Below are positions 6,683-15,896 of a stretch of DNA of 38,415 nucleotides, in pieces. Source of the stretch: Streptomyces sp. SID11385 (lineage in GTDB: Bacteria > Actinomycetota > Actinomycetes > Streptomycetales > Streptomycetaceae); the NCBI RefSeq assembly GCF_010548245.1, contig NZ_JAAGLR010000750.1, positions 1-38,415 of the forward strand. The letters are read 5' to 3'. Below the pieces are notes generated by a model that ran no database searches, had not been told where the DNA came from, and saw only the letters and a program-made list of their open reading frames with translations. The first letter of the stretch is position 1. Every line of letters starts with the position of its first letter. Both the position numbers and the translations under genes were made by a program.

Positions 6683-7912
6683 ATGCATTCCTGGCCCGCT
6701 TCCGAGGTCCCCGCTCTGCCCGGCAAGGGCCGCGACCTCCGAATACACGACACCGCCACCAACGGTCCCGTGACGCTCACCCCCGGCGAGGTGGCCCGTA
6801 TCTACGTCTGCGGGATCACCCCGTACGACGCGACGCACATGGGACACGCGGCCACCTACAACGCCTTCGACCTCGTCCAGCGGGTCTGGCTCGACTCCGG
6901 GCGCCAGGTGCACTACGTGCAGAACGTCACCGACGTCGACGACCCGCTCCTGGAGCGGGCCGTGCGCGACGGCGAGGACTGGACGGGGCTCGCCGAGCGC
7001 GAGACCGCCCTGTTCCGCGAGGACATGATCGCGCTGCGGATGCTGCCCCCGCGCCACTACATCGGCGCCGTCGAGGCGATCCCCGGGATCGTCCCGCTCG
7101 TCGAGCGGCTGTGCGCGATGGGTGCCGCGTACGAACTGGAGGGCGACATCTACTTCTCGGTCGCCTCCGACCGCCACTTCGGCGAGGTCTCGAACCTCGA
7201 CGCGGAGGCGATGCGGCTGCTCTCCGCCGAGCGCGGCGGCGACCCGGAGCGTCCCGGCAAGAAGAACCCGCTCGACCCGATGCTGTGGATGGCCGCCCGC
7301 GAGGGCGAGCCGAGCTGGGACGGCGGCAGCCTCGGCGACGGCCGCCCCGGCTGGCACATCGAGTGCGTCGCCATCGCGCTCGACCACCTCGGCATGGGCT
7401 TCGACGTGCAGGGCGGCGGCTCCGACCTCGCCTTCCCGCACCACGAGATGGGCGCCTCGCACGCCCAGGTCCTCACCGGCGAGCACCCCTTCGCGCGCTC
7501 CTACGTGCACGCGGGGATGGTCGGTCTCGACGGCGAGAAGATGTCGAAGTCCAAGGGCAACCTGGTCTTCGTCTCGCAGCTCCGCAAGGACGGCGTCGAC
7601 CCGGCGGCGATCCGCCTCGCCCTGCTCGCGCACCACTACCGCGAGGACTGGGAGTGGACCGCCCAGGGCCTTCAGGAGGCTGTGGACCGGCTCGCCCGCT
7701 GGCGCGCCGCCGTCTCGCGGCCCGACGGCCCCTCGGCGGAGGCGCTCGTCGAAGAGGTACGGGACGCGCTCGCCGACGACCTCGACTCGCCCCGCGCCCT
7801 GCTCGCCATCGACCGCTGGGCCGCGCGCCAGCAGGAGACCGGCGGCGAGGACACGGGCGCGCCGGGCCTCGTCTCGCGCACGGCCGACGCCCTCCTCGGC
7901 GTCGCGCTGTGA
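6683..7912 (+). CDS. mshC: Mycothiol ligase MshC
   Basis: A 409-residue cysteine:glucosaminyl-inositol ligase. It joins cysteine to GlcN-Ins using ATP, the third committed step of mycothiol synthesis. It is a class I aminoacyl-tRNA-synthetase relative derived from CysS. Seen directly: the zinc ligand Cys43 in YVCGITPYD, the HIGH-type motif His52-Met-Gly-His55, [10 protein letters not shown] (second zinc cysteine region), and Lys286-Met-Ser-Lys-Ser290. It lacks the anticodon-binding tail of true CysRS, and 409 residues is the normal MshC length. It follows the kinase-like gene and ends convergently with the PAC2 gene at a strong hairpin. The start has no ribosome site and is probably leaderless. 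Confidence 0.96.
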   Translation: MHSWPASEVPALPGKGRDLRIHDTATNGPVTLTPGEVARIYVCGITPYDATHMGHAATYNAFDLVQRVWLDSGRQVHYVQNVTDVDDPLLERAVRDGEDWTGLAERETALFREDMIALRMLPPRHYIGAVEAIPGIVPLVERLCAMGAAYELEGDIYFSVASDRHFGEVSNLDAEAMRLLSAERGGDPERPGKKNPLDPMLWMAAREGEPSWDGGSLGDGRPGWHIECVAIALDHLGMGFDVQGGGSDLAFPHHEMGASHAQVLTGEHPFARSYVHAGMVGLDGEKMSKSKGNLVFVSQLRKDGVDPAAIRLALLAHHYREDWEWTAQGLQEAVDRLARWRAAVSRPDGPSAEALVEEVRDALADDLDSPRALLAIDRWAARQQETGGEDTGAPGLVSRTADALLGVAL

Positions 7913-7946
7913 CGCGTGCTGTGATCCACACGGCCTAGCCGCGGAG

Positions 7947-7992
7947 ACGGAGGAGGGGCGAGGCGCCGACCGGCACCTCGCCCCTCCTCCGT
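7947..7992. terminator. Bidirectional terminator between mshC and PAC2 gene
   Basis: A perfect 17-bp stem, ACGGAGGAGGGGCGAGG (7947-7963) with 7976-7992, and a 12-nt loop. It sits between two convergent genes. Confidence 0.88.
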
Positions 7993-8020
7993 ACGTACGA
8001 CCCCGGCCAGGACGCCGGGC

Positions 8021-9127
8021 TCAGTCCTTGCCCGGCCCGTCCTCGTCCGGGCGCTTCTTCTCCTTGGCGGAGGACTCCGGCGCGTCCGTCTCGGGGGCCT
8101 CCGTCTCGGGGGCCGGCGCCTCCGTCTCGGGGGCGTCCGCCTCCCGGGCGTCCGTCTCCGGCTTCTCGTCCGTCGGCTTCGGCTCCTTCGGCTCCTCCGC
8201 CCGCGTGGGCCGCGTGGACCGCGCCCGGTCCCCGCCAGGACCCGTCTCGCGCCCGAAACCGCCCGGCGCTCCCCCCGGCCCTCCGCCCGGCTCCCTGCGC
8301 CGCAGGTACCTCTCGAACTCGCGCGCGATCGCCTCGCCGCTCGCCTCCGGAAGCTCCGCGGTGTCCCGCGCCTCCTCCAGCGACTGCACGTACTCGGCGA
8401 CCTCGCTGTCCTCGGCCGCGAGCTGATCGACCCCGAGCTGCCAGGCGCGCGCGTCCTCGACCAGCTCGCCGAGCGGGATGCGCAGGTCGAGCAGGTCCTC
8501 CAGGCGGTTGAGGAGAGCGAGCGTCGCCTTCGGGTTCGGCGGCTGCGAGACGTAGTGCGGTACGGCGGCCCACAGGCTCACCGCCGGGACCCCGGCGTGG
8601 GTGCACGCCTCCTGGAGGATGCCGACGATGCCCGTGGGGCCCTCGTACTTCGACTCCTCCAGGTCCATGGTGCGCGCGAGATCCGGATCGGAGGTGACCC
8701 CGCTCACCGGGACAGGGCGGGTGTGCGGGGTGTCGCCCAGGAGGGCGCCGAGCACCACGACCATCTCGACACCCAGCTCGTGCGCGAAGCCGAGCAGCTC
8801 GTTGCAGAACGAGCGCCAGCGCATCGAGGGCTCGATGCCGCGCACGAGCACGAGGTCGCGCGGGCGTTCACCGGTGATCCGGACCACGGAGAGCCTGGTG
8901 GTGGGCCAGGTGATCTTCCGGGTGCCGTCCTCCATGAAGACGGTGGGCCGGTTGACCTGGAAGTCGTAGTAGTCCTCCGCGTCCAGCGCGGCGAAGACCT
9001 CGCCCTTCCACTCCTGCTCCAAGTGCGCGACCGCGGTGGAGGCGGCGTCCCCGGCGTCGTTCCAGCCCTCGAACGCGGCCACCATGATGGGGTCGATCAG
9101 CTCGGGGACCCCTTCGAGCTCGATCAC
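8021..9127 (-). CDS. PAC2-family protein with acidic repetitive tail
   Basis: A 368-residue protein. Residues 1 to about 285 match the PAC2 (proteasome assembly chaperone 2-like) family of actinobacteria: MVAAFEGWNDAGDAAS near the start, LVRGIEPSMRWRSFCNELL, and VSLWAAVPHYVSQPPNPKA. The family is named for a eukaryotic proteasome chaperone; its bacterial role is not established. The last 70 residues are Glu/Pro/Ala/Lys-rich and disordered-looking, with repeated PETEAP/PETDAP units. The GTG start at 9127 has AAGGAGG 6 nt upstream. The proteasome genes are 23 kb away in the same window. I recall the mycobacterial homologue as Rv2125, also between mshC and metH. Confidence 0.88.
   Translation of the reverse strand: MIELEGVPELIDPIMVAAFEGWNDAGDAASTAVAHLEQEWKGEVFAALDAEDYYDFQVNRPTVFMEDGTRKITWPTTRLSVVRITGERPRDLVLVRGIEPSMRWRSFCNELLGFAHELGVEMVVVLGALLGDTPHTRPVPVSGVTSDPDLARTMDLEESKYEGPTGIVGILQEACTHAGVPAVSLWAAVPHYVSQPPNPKATLALLNRLEDLLDLRIPLGELVEDARAWQLGVDQLAAEDSEVAEYVQSLEEARDTAELPEASGEAIAREFERYLRRREPGGGPGGAPGGFGRETGPGGDRARSTRPTRAEEPKEPKPTDEKPETDAREADAPETEAPAPETEAPETDAPESSAKEKKRPDEDGPGKD
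8083..8160. repeat. In-gene tandem repeat encoding the PAC2 acidic tail
   Basis: The unit TCCGTCTCGGGGGC recurs three times on the plus strand with spacers of a few bases, followed by degenerate units. On the coding strand it encodes PETEAP/PETDAP-type repeats. Copy number probably varies between strains. Confidence 0.7.
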
Positions 9128-9242
9128 CCACCGCCTCCTTCGGACGTGTTCCCAGACATACGCCCCACCTTACGGCGTGGACGGGGGACCGCCGCGGTCC
9201 CCTGCGAGGAGAACGCCCGATCACTGCCCCGCACGCCGAGGC

Positions 9243-10325
9243 TTACTCCTCCGCGCTCTTTCCGCCCTCCTCCCACAGCGTGGTCGGCGCCTCGCGGCGC
9301 ACGACGGGCAGCACCTCCTCGGCGAAGCGCTGCAACAGCTCGATCTGCTCGCCGCGTTCGAGCCCGAAGCCGTCGACGCTGATCGACTGGAGGTCGTGGC
9401 GGTAGGAGGCGTGGAAGCCGAGCAGCTTGTCGATGACCTGCTGCGGCGAGCCGATGAGCTGCGGCCCTTCCGCGATCGCGTCCTCGATCGTCGCGAAGGG
9501 GGTGTTGTATCCGGCCTTCCCCGCGAGGTGCGGTTTGAAGTTCTGCCGCACGGACGCCTCGTACAGCTCGCGGTAGCGGCTGATCGCCTTCCCGGCCGTG
9601 TCCGCGAGGAGCAGACCGCCGGAGCCGGCCGCGACGCGGGCCGTGGCGGGGTCGTGCCCGTGGGCGGCGAACCGCTCGCGGTAGTGAGCGACGAGACGTA
9701 CGTACGCCTGGCGCGGCTGGATGGCGTTGGCGGTGAAGAGCGGGTCGCCGTGGCGCGCGGCGAGTTCGGTGGAGAGCGGGCTGGTCGCCGAGCCGTGCCA
9801 GACGGTGGGCGGCGCCGCGTACGGGCGCGGCACCGTCGTGACGTCCTTGAGCGGCGGCCTGAACTCGCCCTCCCAGTCGACGCCCTCCTCGCGCCACAGC
9901 CGGCGCAGCAGCTCGTACTTCTCCGCCTGGAGGTCCCACTGCCGTTCCTCGTCGAGGCCGTAGAGGGAGAAGTGCCCGGCCTCCGCGCCCTTGCCGATGA
10001 CGAGTTCGAGGCGCCCGGCGGCGAGCTGGTCGAGCGTCGCGTAGTCCTCGGCGACCCGTACCGGGTCGAGGATCGCGAGCACCGTCACCCCGGTGAGCAG
10101 CTTGATCCGCTCCGTACGGGCGGCTATCGCGCCGAGCACGACGGTGGGCGAGGAGGAGAGGAAGGCACCGGCATGGCGCTCGCCGACCGCGAAGGCGTCG
10201 AAGCCGAGCGCCTCGGCGGCCTCGGCGAGCGCGAGGACGTCCCGGAACCTCTCGGCCGCCGGTCGCCTCACGGAGGTGAGGGGGTGGGGCGCGTGCTGGA
10301 TGAGGCTGAGCACCTGAAACTTCAT
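9243..10325 (-). CDS. LLM-class flavin-dependent oxidoreductase
   Basis: A 360-residue luciferase-like monooxygenase-fold protein. Recognisable parts are ALGFDAFAVGERH, TERIKLLTGVTVLAILDPVRVAEDYATLDQLAAGRLELVIGKG (the usual barrel strand and loop near residues 70-110), and the C-terminal GSPQQVIDKLLGFH. It is the FMN-type alkanal-monooxygenase-like group, distinct from the F420-type protein at 1082. The substrate is unknown. The ATG at 10325 gives MKFQVLSLIQHAP; no ribosome site is visible, and an in-frame GTG 9 nt upstream is an alternative. It lies downstream of the glp operon on the same strand but beyond a terminator-like hairpin, and upstream of the PAC2 gene. Confidence 0.9.
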   Translation of the reverse strand: MKFQVLSLIQHAPHPLTSVRRPAAERFRDVLALAEAAEALGFDAFAVGERHAGAFLSSSPTVVLGAIAARTERIKLLTGVTVLAILDPVRVAEDYATLDQLAAGRLELVIGKGAEAGHFSLYGLDEERQWDLQAEKYELLRRLWREEGVDWEGEFRPPLKDVTTVPRPYAAPPTVWHGSATSPLSTELAARHGDPLFTANAIQPRQAYVRLVAHYRERFAAHGHDPATARVAAGSGGLLLADTAGKAISRYRELYEASVRQNFKPHLAGKAGYNTPFATIEDAIAEGPQLIGSPQQVIDKLLGFHASYRHDLQSISVDGFGLERGEQIELLQRFAEEVLPVVRREAPTTLWEEGGKSAEE

Positions 10326-10390
10326 GTCGACCACTGTGCGCGGCGAGTGTTGCGGCACTGTGGCGGCGGTGCGAAGGCGGGGGCGGGCGG

Positions 10391-10437
10391 GGGAGTGGTG
10401 CGGGTACGGGAGTGGTGCGGGCAGGGGAGCGGGGCGG
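10391..10437. repeat. 17-bp tandem repeat, about 2.7 copies
   Basis: GGGAGTGGTGCGGGTAC at 10391-10407 is followed by GGGAGTGGTGCGGGCAG at 10408-10424, then a partial GGGAGCGGGGCGG at 10425-10437. It lies in the gap between glpD and the LLM gene. Confidence 0.8.
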
Positions 10438-10461
10438 CCGCTCGTTCGCGTGCCGCCCCGC
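10429..10461 (-). terminator. Hairpin after glpD
   Basis: GCGGGGCGGC (10429-10438) pairs perfectly with 10452-10461 across a 13-nt loop, 40 nt downstream of the glpD stop on the minus strand. Likely end of the glp operon. Confidence 0.65.
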
Positions 10462-10501
10462 CCGTGCCCGTGGGACGCCGTACGAGCGCCCCGCCGCCGT
10501 C

Positions 10502-12115
10502 TCAGCTCTCGCGTTCCGCCAGGACCTTCGCGACCCGCTCGCGCAGCGCGTCGTCCGTGAGGCCGCGGATCGTCAGCGTCGTGCGGCGGCGCAGCACGTC
10601 GTCCGGGGTCTCGGCCCACTCCTGGTCGCGGGCCCACACGACCTGCGCCCAGATCTCCGGGGCCTCCGGGTGGATGCGCTCGCCGAGCTCGGGGTGCTCG
10701 TTGGCGAGGCGCGCGATGTCGAAGGCGAGGGAGCCGTAGTGCGTCGCGAGGTGCTGCGCGGTGTCGGCGGCCATCTCGGTGCCCGCGCCCTGGTGGTCGA
10801 CGAGGAGCCGGTGCTTGACGGCGAGCGGGTTGGCGACGCCGGGCAGCGGCAGCTTCGAGGGCAGCTCGGAGATGGGCTCCATGTCGTCGCCGAGCGGGTG
10901 CCCGGGGAGCGAGGCGAGCTTGTCCATGACCGTGCGGCCGATGTGCCGGAAGGTCGTCCACTTGCCGCCCGCGACGGAGAGCATTCCGCCCTTGCCCTCG
11001 GTCACGACCGTCTCGCGCTTCGCCTTCGCGGTGTCCCCGGGACCGCCGGGCAGCACGCGCAGGCCCGCGTAGGAGTACGTGATGAGCGAGCGGTCGAGCT
11101 GCTGGTCCCGTACCGAGAAGGCGGCCTCGTCGAGGATCTGCTGGATGTCCTTCTCGTTGACCGCGACGTCGCCGGGTTCGCCCTCGTACTCCTCGTCGGT
11201 CGTGCCGAGCAGGAGCATGTCCTCCCAGGGCAGCGCGAACGTGATGCGGTACTTGTCGATCGGCGTGGCGAGCGCGGCGTTCCACGGGGAGGTGCGCTTG
11301 AGGACGAGGTGCGCGCCCTTGGAGAGCCGGATCGAGGGCGCGGCGCCCGGGTCCTCCATGCGGCGCAGGTGGTCCACCCAGGGGCCCGTCGCGTTGAGGA
11401 CGAGGCGCGCGTCGACGCCGAACTCGGTGCCGTCCATGCCGTCGCGCAGCTCGGCGCCCGTGACCCGCCCGTTGGTGAAGCGCAGCCCGGTGACGGCGGC
11501 GTGGTTGAGGACGACGGCCCCGGCGTCGACGGCCGCGCGGACGGTCATGACGGCCATGCGCGCGTCGTTCATCTGGCTGTCGCCGTAGACCGCGACCGCC
11601 TTCAGGTTCTCCGTGCGCAGTTCGGGCACGTCGCGCTGGGCGCGCGCGGGCGAGAGCAGGTGCCCGACGCCGTCGCCGAAGCCGGAGAGCGCCGAGTAGG
11701 CGAAGACGCCCGCGCCGAGCTTCGCGGCACCGTGCGGGCCGCCCTTGTAGACGGGCAGGTAGAAGGTGAGCGGGTTGGCGAGGTGCGGGGCGACCTGCCC
11801 GGCGACCGCGCGCCGCTCGAAGTGGTTCTCGGCGACGAGCTTGACCGCCCCTGTCTGGAGGTAGCGCAGCCCGCCGTGGAGCAGCTTCGAGGAGGCCGAG
11901 GAGGTGGCCCCCGCGAAGTCGCCGCCCTCGACGAGCGCGACCCGCAGTCCGGACTGGGCGGCGTGCCAGGCGGTGGAGATGCCCAGGATGCCGCCGCCGA
12001 TGACCAGGAGGTCGTAGTTCGCGCGGGCGAGCTGTTCGCGGGTCTCGGCGCGGCTCGGACCGCTCGCGGCGGCCGGGTGGGTCCCGAGGCTCGGCAGGTG
12101 CTGGACGGTGGTCAT
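10502..12115 (-). CDS. glpD: Glycerol-3-phosphate dehydrogenase (FAD-dependent)
   Basis: A 537-residue membrane-associated flavoenzyme that oxidises glycerol 3-phosphate to dihydroxyacetone phosphate and passes electrons to quinone. The FAD-binding Rossmann motif is GGGILG (residues 40-45) within YDLLVIGGGILGISTAWHA. SSKLLHGGLRYL and the later GGKWTTFR are family signatures. The C-terminal domain matches the GlpD 'DAO_C' type. The ATG at 12115 has GAGGAG about 6 nt upstream. It is the third structural gene behind gylR, glpF and glpK, as in the S. coelicolor gylCABX region. It is separated from glpK by 178 bp containing a hairpin, so its dosage may differ from that of glpK. Confidence 0.96.
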   Translation of the reverse strand: MTTVQHLPSLGTHPAAASGPSRAETREQLARANYDLLVIGGGILGISTAWHAAQSGLRVALVEGGDFAGATSSASSKLLHGGLRYLQTGAVKLVAENHFERRAVAGQVAPHLANPLTFYLPVYKGGPHGAAKLGAGVFAYSALSGFGDGVGHLLSPARAQRDVPELRTENLKAVAVYGDSQMNDARMAVMTVRAAVDAGAVVLNHAAVTGLRFTNGRVTGAELRDGMDGTEFGVDARLVLNATGPWVDHLRRMEDPGAAPSIRLSKGAHLVLKRTSPWNAALATPIDKYRITFALPWEDMLLLGTTDEEYEGEPGDVAVNEKDIQQILDEAAFSVRDQQLDRSLITYSYAGLRVLPGGPGDTAKAKRETVVTEGKGGMLSVAGGKWTTFRHIGRTVMDKLASLPGHPLGDDMEPISELPSKLPLPGVANPLAVKHRLLVDHQGAGTEMAADTAQHLATHYGSLAFDIARLANEHPELGERIHPEAPEIWAQVVWARDQEWAETPDDVLRRRTTLTIRGLTDDALRERVAKVLAERES

Positions 12116-12180
12116 GTCGTGCTCCTCGTCATGCGTTCCGGAGGTGGTCGCGGGGCGCGCCTTCTGGGCGGGGCCGCCGC

Positions 12181-12220
12181 GCCGCCCTCCGGTGATCCGG
12201 GTCGGTTCCCGGAGGGGGGC
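12181..12220 (-). terminator. Intra-operon hairpin between glpK and glpD
   Basis: GCCGCCCTCCGG (12181-12192) pairs with 12209-12220 with one mismatch and a 16-nt loop. It lies between two genes of the same operon, so it may act as a partial terminator or an mRNA stability element. Confidence 0.5.
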
Positions 12221-12293
12221 CGGGGCAGGGTCCGGAGCGGGGCGCGACCTCTTCGTCCTGTGCGCCCGCCCCGGGCCCCGGCCCGGTGGGGGT

Positions 12294-13844
12294 TCAGCTC
12301 TCTTCGTCGTCCAGCCAGCCCATGGTGCGCTGGACGGCCTTGCGCCACTTCTTGTACTCGGCCTCGCGGGTCTCCTCCGGCATCTTGGGCGTCCACTCGG
12401 CCGCCCGGCGCCAGTTGGCCCGCAGTTCCTCGACGTCGTTCCAGAAACCGACCGCGAGGCCGGCCGCGTACGCCGCTCCCAGACACGTGGTCTCGGCCAC
12501 CATCGGCCGCACCACGGGCGCGTCGAGCACGTCCGAGAGCGTCTGCATCAGCAGGTTGTTCGAGGTCATGCCGCCGTCCACCTTGAGGGCGGTCAGCTCG
12601 ACCCCGGAGTCCTTCTTCATCGCGTCCGCGATCTCCCTGGTCTGCCACGCGGTGGCCTCCAGGACGGCGCGGGCGATGTGCGCCTTGGTCACGTACCGGG
12701 TGAGCCCGGCGATCACGCCACGCGCGTCCGGGCGCCAGTACGGGGCGAAGAGCCCGGAGAAGGCCGGGACGAAGTAGGCGCCGCCGTTGTCCTCGACGGA
12801 GGAGGCGAGCGTCTCGATCTCGGCCGCCGAGTTGATGAGGCCCATCTGGTCCCGCATCCACTGCACGAGCGAGCCGGTGACCGCGATCGACCCCTCCAGG
12901 GCGTACACGGGCGCCTGGTCGCCGATGCGGTAGCCGACCGTGGTGAGCAGTCCGCTGTAGGAGTTGATCGCCTTCGTGCCGGTGTTGATCAGCATGAAGG
13001 TGCCGGTGCCGTACGTGGACTTCGCCTCGCCCTCGGCGAAGCACGTCTGCCCGAAGAGCGCGGCCTGCTGGTCGCCGAGCGCCGAGGCGACCGGGATGCC
13101 GCCGAGCACGTCCCCGAGCAGTCCGCCCTTGACCTCGCCGTAGACCTCGGCGGAGGAGCGGATCTCGGGGAGCACCGACTTGGGCACGCCGATCGAGGCG
13201 CAGATCTTGTCGTCCCACTCCAGCGTGCGCAGGTTCATCAGGAGGGTGCGCGAGGCGTTGGTGACGTCGGTGACGTGCACGCCGCCGTTGACCCCGCCGG
13301 TCAGGTTCCAGATGACCCAGGAGTCCATCGTGCCGAAGAGCAGGTCGCCCCGGTCGGCGCGCTCCTGGAGCCCGTCCACGTTGTCGAGGAGCCAGCGGAT
13401 CTTCGGGCCGGCGAAGTACGAGGAGAGCGGCAGGCCCGTCTCGCGGCGGAAGCGGTCGGCGCCGACGTTGCGGCCCAGTTCCTTGCAGAGCGCGTCGGTA
13501 CGGGTGTCCTGCCAGACGATCGCGTGGTGCACCGGCTCGCCGGTGTGCCGGTCCCACAGCATCGTGGTCTCGCGCTGGTTGGTGATGCCGATCGCCTTGA
13601 CGTCGGCCTTGGTGATCCCGGCCTTGCGGATCGCCCCGGCGACGACCTCCTGCACGTTGTCCCAGATCTCCGAGGCGTCGTGCTCGACCCAGCCGGGCTT
13701 CGGGAGAAACTGCTCGTGCTCCTTCTGGTCGACCGAGACGATCCGGCCGTCGCGGTCGAAGACGATGCAGCGGCTCGACGTCGTGCCCTGGTCGATCGCG
13801 GCGATGAAGGGGCCGGTGCCGTGTCCTGTGGTGGGGGTGCTCAT
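12294..13844 (-). CDS. glpK: Glycerol kinase
   Basis: A 516-residue FGGY-family kinase that phosphorylates glycerol to glycerol 3-phosphate, trapping it after entry through GlpF. Signatures include [15 protein letters not shown] (phosphate 1 loop, residues 16-30), [40 protein letters not shown], and the adenosine loop [14 protein letters not shown]. The length is typical. The ATG at 13844 has CAGGAG 8 nt upstream. glpF lies 88 bp upstream on the same strand and glpD follows downstream. Expression should depend on the glp promoter before glpF and on GylR. Confidence 0.97.
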   Translation of the reverse strand: MSTPTTGHGTGPFIAAIDQGTTSSRCIVFDRDGRIVSVDQKEHEQFLPKPGWVEHDASEIWDNVQEVVAGAIRKAGITKADVKAIGITNQRETTMLWDRHTGEPVHHAIVWQDTRTDALCKELGRNVGADRFRRETGLPLSSYFAGPKIRWLLDNVDGLQERADRGDLLFGTMDSWVIWNLTGGVNGGVHVTDVTNASRTLLMNLRTLEWDDKICASIGVPKSVLPEIRSSAEVYGEVKGGLLGDVLGGIPVASALGDQQAALFGQTCFAEGEAKSTYGTGTFMLINTGTKAINSYSGLLTTVGYRIGDQAPVYALEGSIAVTGSLVQWMRDQMGLINSAAEIETLASSVEDNGGAYFVPAFSGLFAPYWRPDARGVIAGLTRYVTKAHIARAVLEATAWQTREIADAMKKDSGVELTALKVDGGMTSNNLLMQTLSDVLDAPVVRPMVAETTCLGAAYAAGLAVGFWNDVEELRANWRRAAEWTPKMPEETREAEYKKWRKAVQRTMGWLDDEES

Positions 13845-13932
13845 GAGTGGCGCTCCTGTTTACGTCATACGTCGGTGTACGTCGTGGGTGCGGGCGGGTC
13901 CGGGGACCCGGGCCGCGCGGTACGGGCCTCGC

Positions 13933-14733
13933 TCAGGCGAAGCAGAGCTTGTAGACCCCGCCGGCCGCCGCCGCGCCGATGAGCGGTGCGATGACCGGGA
14001 TCCACGCGTACCCCCAGTCCGAGCCGCCCTTGTTCTTGAGCGGCAGGAGGGCGTGGATGATGCGCGGGCCGAGGTCACGTACCGGGTTGATCGCGTACCC
14101 GGTCGGGCCACCGAGCGAGAGACCGATGCCGACCACGACGAGGGCGGTGATGAGCGCGCCCAGGGTGCCGAGGCCGTCGCCCTTGCCGTTGAGGCCCTGC
14201 GTGAGGATCGCGAGGACCAGCACGAAGGTCGCGATGATCTCGGTCATCACGTTCTGCACGGGGTTGCGGATCTCGGGGCCCGTGGAGAAGACGCCGAGGA
14301 GGGGGCCCGCCTTGGGGGACGCCTGCTTCTCGATGTCGACGAGGCCCTCCTCGCCCTTGGGGCCGGGACTCACGAACTCGGGGTCCGCGAGGTGCGCCCG
14401 GAACTGCCCGTAGTAGGCGAGCCAGACGAGCACGGCGCCGACCATGGCGCCGGCGAGCTGCGAGCCCATGTAGAGCGGTACGTCGCTCCACTTGGTGCCG
14501 CCCTCGATGGCGAGGCCCAGCGTGACCGCCGGGTTGAGGTGGGCCCCGGAGGGCCCGCTCGCGATGTAGGCACCGGTGAGGACGGCGAAACCCCAGCCGA
14601 AGGCGATGGCGACCCAGCCCGCCTCGTACGCCTTCGACCGCTTGAAGGTCACGGCGGCGCACACACCGCCACCGAGCAGGACCAGTACGGCGGTTCCGAT
14701 GAACTCGCCGAAGAAAATGTCGGAGCTGGACAC
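13933..14733 (-). CDS. glpF: Glycerol facilitator (aquaglyceroporin, MIP family)
   Basis: A 266-residue channel of the cytoplasmic membrane with six predicted helices and two half-helix pore loops. The first pore motif is Asn67-Pro-Ala ([11 protein letters not shown]). The second is Asn216-Pro-Val-Arg219 ([12 protein letters not shown]), with Val in place of the usual Ala but the selectivity Arg kept. Residues 118-145 form a charged loop insert. The GTG at 14733 was chosen because AAAGGAG lies 6 nt before it and the protein then begins just ahead of the first helix ([13 protein letters not shown]). It is the first structural gene of the glycerol operon, behind gylR. Confidence 0.94.
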   Translation of the reverse strand: MSSSDIFFGEFIGTAVLVLLGGGVCAAVTFKRSKAYEAGWVAIAFGWGFAVLTGAYIASGPSGAHLNPAVTLGLAIEGGTKWSDVPLYMGSQLAGAMVGAVLVWLAYYGQFRAHLADPEFVSPGPKGEEGLVDIEKQASPKAGPLLGVFSTGPEIRNPVQNVMTEIIATFVLVLAILTQGLNGKGDGLGTLGALITALVVVGIGLSLGGPTGYAINPVRDLGPRIIHALLPLKNKGGSDWGYAWIPVIAPLIGAAAAGGVYKLCFA

Positions 14734-14836
14734 CCGCGACTCCTTTGTCCTTCGTCCAGGGGTGGCGAACCCCTCTTCCCCGGGGGCTGAACCACCTCCG
14801 AAGGGGAGGGGCGTCGCCGGCCCGTGGCGTCTGGCC

Positions 14837-14842
14837 ACCCTA
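14837..14842 (-). promoter_or_regulatory. Candidate -10 box (TAGGGT) of glpF-glpK-glpD
   Basis: On the minus strand TAGGGT lies about 100 nt upstream of the glpF start, giving a GC-rich leader that can form short hairpins. The palindromic site at 14853-14876 lies directly upstream, over the expected -35 region. Confidence 0.45.
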
Positions 14843-14852
14843 ACGCTGTTTT

Positions 14853-14876
14853 TCGGCAACTGTTCGACAATGCCGA
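14853..14876. promoter_or_regulatory. Probable GylR operator at the glp promoter
   Basis: TCGGCA (14853-14858) and TGCCGA (14871-14876) form the ends of an imperfect 24-bp inverted repeat overlapping the -35 region of the candidate promoter. A related sequence, sharing TGTTC and CCGACC-A-TGA blocks, lies in the gylR promoter region on the opposite strand at 15982-16005. Both suit an IclR-type regulator controlling its operon and itself. Confidence 0.5.
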
Positions 14877-15131
14877 CCAATGACCGGCAGTTTTCTCCTC
14901 GGGCGGCACCTCGTCAACCCTCCTGCGCGCTGGATCGCGGGCCACTCGCCCCCTCAGTGTGGTCTGCGACACACCGTCCGGCGAGTGGATGGCACCCCTG
15001 CCCGTGCGGCGGCGCACGCCTTTCGCCCGTGTCCGCGCGGGAAGCGGCGGCCGTCGCCCGGGGACCGCGCCTGCGGCGAACGGGTGACGGGACGGGGTGA
15101 GGCGGGTGCCGGGCCCGGTGCCGTGAAAGTG

Positions 15132-15896
15132 CTAGAAGCGGGCCGCGCCCAGGTCCCGGGAGACGGCGCGGGCGCACTCGCGGACCGCGGCGATCAGCTC
15201 GGGGCGCAGGGTGCCGTCCGGGCACAGGCGCTCGACCGCGCCCGTGACGGCGACCGCGCCGACCGGGAGGGCGCGGCGGTCGTGGATGGGGGCGGCCACC
15301 GAGGTCACGCCCTCCCAGGTCTCCTCCAGATCGGCGGCCCAGCCCCGCTTGCGGGTCTCGTCGAGCGCCGCGGTGAACTCCTCCGCGGCCGTCACCGTGC
15401 GCGCCGTGAAGGACTTGCGCTCGTTCTCCAGGGCCTCGCTGCGGGCCACCGGATCGAAGGCGCACAGGACCTTGCCGAGCCCCGTGGAGTGCAGCGGCTG
15501 CATCGCGCCCACCTCCAGGACCTGGCGGCTGTCGTCGGGCCGGAAGACGTGGTGCACCACGAGCACGCCGCCCAGGTGCAGCACCCCCAGGTGCACGCTC
15601 TCGCCGCTGGAGCGCGCCAGGTCGTCGGCCCACACCAGCGCCCTGGCCCGCAGCTCGTGCACGTCGAGATAACTGTTCCCGAGCCGCAGCAGCTCCGCGC
15701 CGAGCTGGTACCGCCCCGAGGCCGGGTCCTGCTCCACGAAGCCCTCCGCCTGGAGGGTGCGCAGGATGCCGTGCGCGGTGCCCTTGGCCAGGCCGAGGGT
15801 CGCGGAGATGTCCGACAGGCCCAGCCGCCGCTCGCCGCCGGCGAGCAGCCGCAGCATCGCGGCCGCCCTCTCCAGCGACTGGATGTTCTTCGCCAT
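15132..15896 (-). CDS. gylR: IclR-family glycerol operon regulator GylR
   Basis: A 254-residue IclR-type repressor. The N-terminal winged helix (residues 5-60: IQSLERAAAMLRLLAG, LSDISATLGLAKGTAHGILRTLQAEGF) binds DNA. The C-terminal effector domain (residues 80-250; STGLGKVLCAF, VTSVAAPI) senses a small molecule, known in S. coelicolor to be a glycerol-pathway metabolite. Its position directly upstream of glpF-glpK-glpD on the same strand matches the gyl regulon. The ATG at 15896 has GAGGAG about 12 nt upstream. Autoregulation is suggested by related motifs in the gylR and glp promoters. Confidence 0.93.
   Translation of the reverse strand: MAKNIQSLERAAAMLRLLAGGERRLGLSDISATLGLAKGTAHGILRTLQAEGFVEQDPASGRYQLGAELLRLGNSYLDVHELRARALVWADDLARSSGESVHLGVLHLGGVLVVHHVFRPDDSRQVLEVGAMQPLHSTGLGKVLCAFDPVARSEALENERKSFTARTVTAAEEFTAALDETRKRGWAADLEETWEGVTSVAAPIHDRRALPVGAVAVTGAVERLCPDGTLRPELIAAVRECARAVSRDLGAARF

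Larger units (their letters stand above)
14734..15131. other. 398-bp gylR-glpF intergenic region
   Basis: Contains the candidate glp promoter and operator (14837-14876) and a leader of about 100 nt with small GC-rich hairpins. Between 14890 and 15100 I see no gene. A self-complementary stretch near 15106-15121, just after the gylR stop, could be a weak gylR terminator. Confidence 0.6.

Noticed and set aside
13861-13883. TACGTC repeated three times between glpF and glpK
   Set aside because: Short, irregularly spaced and not palindromic as a group; probably chance.
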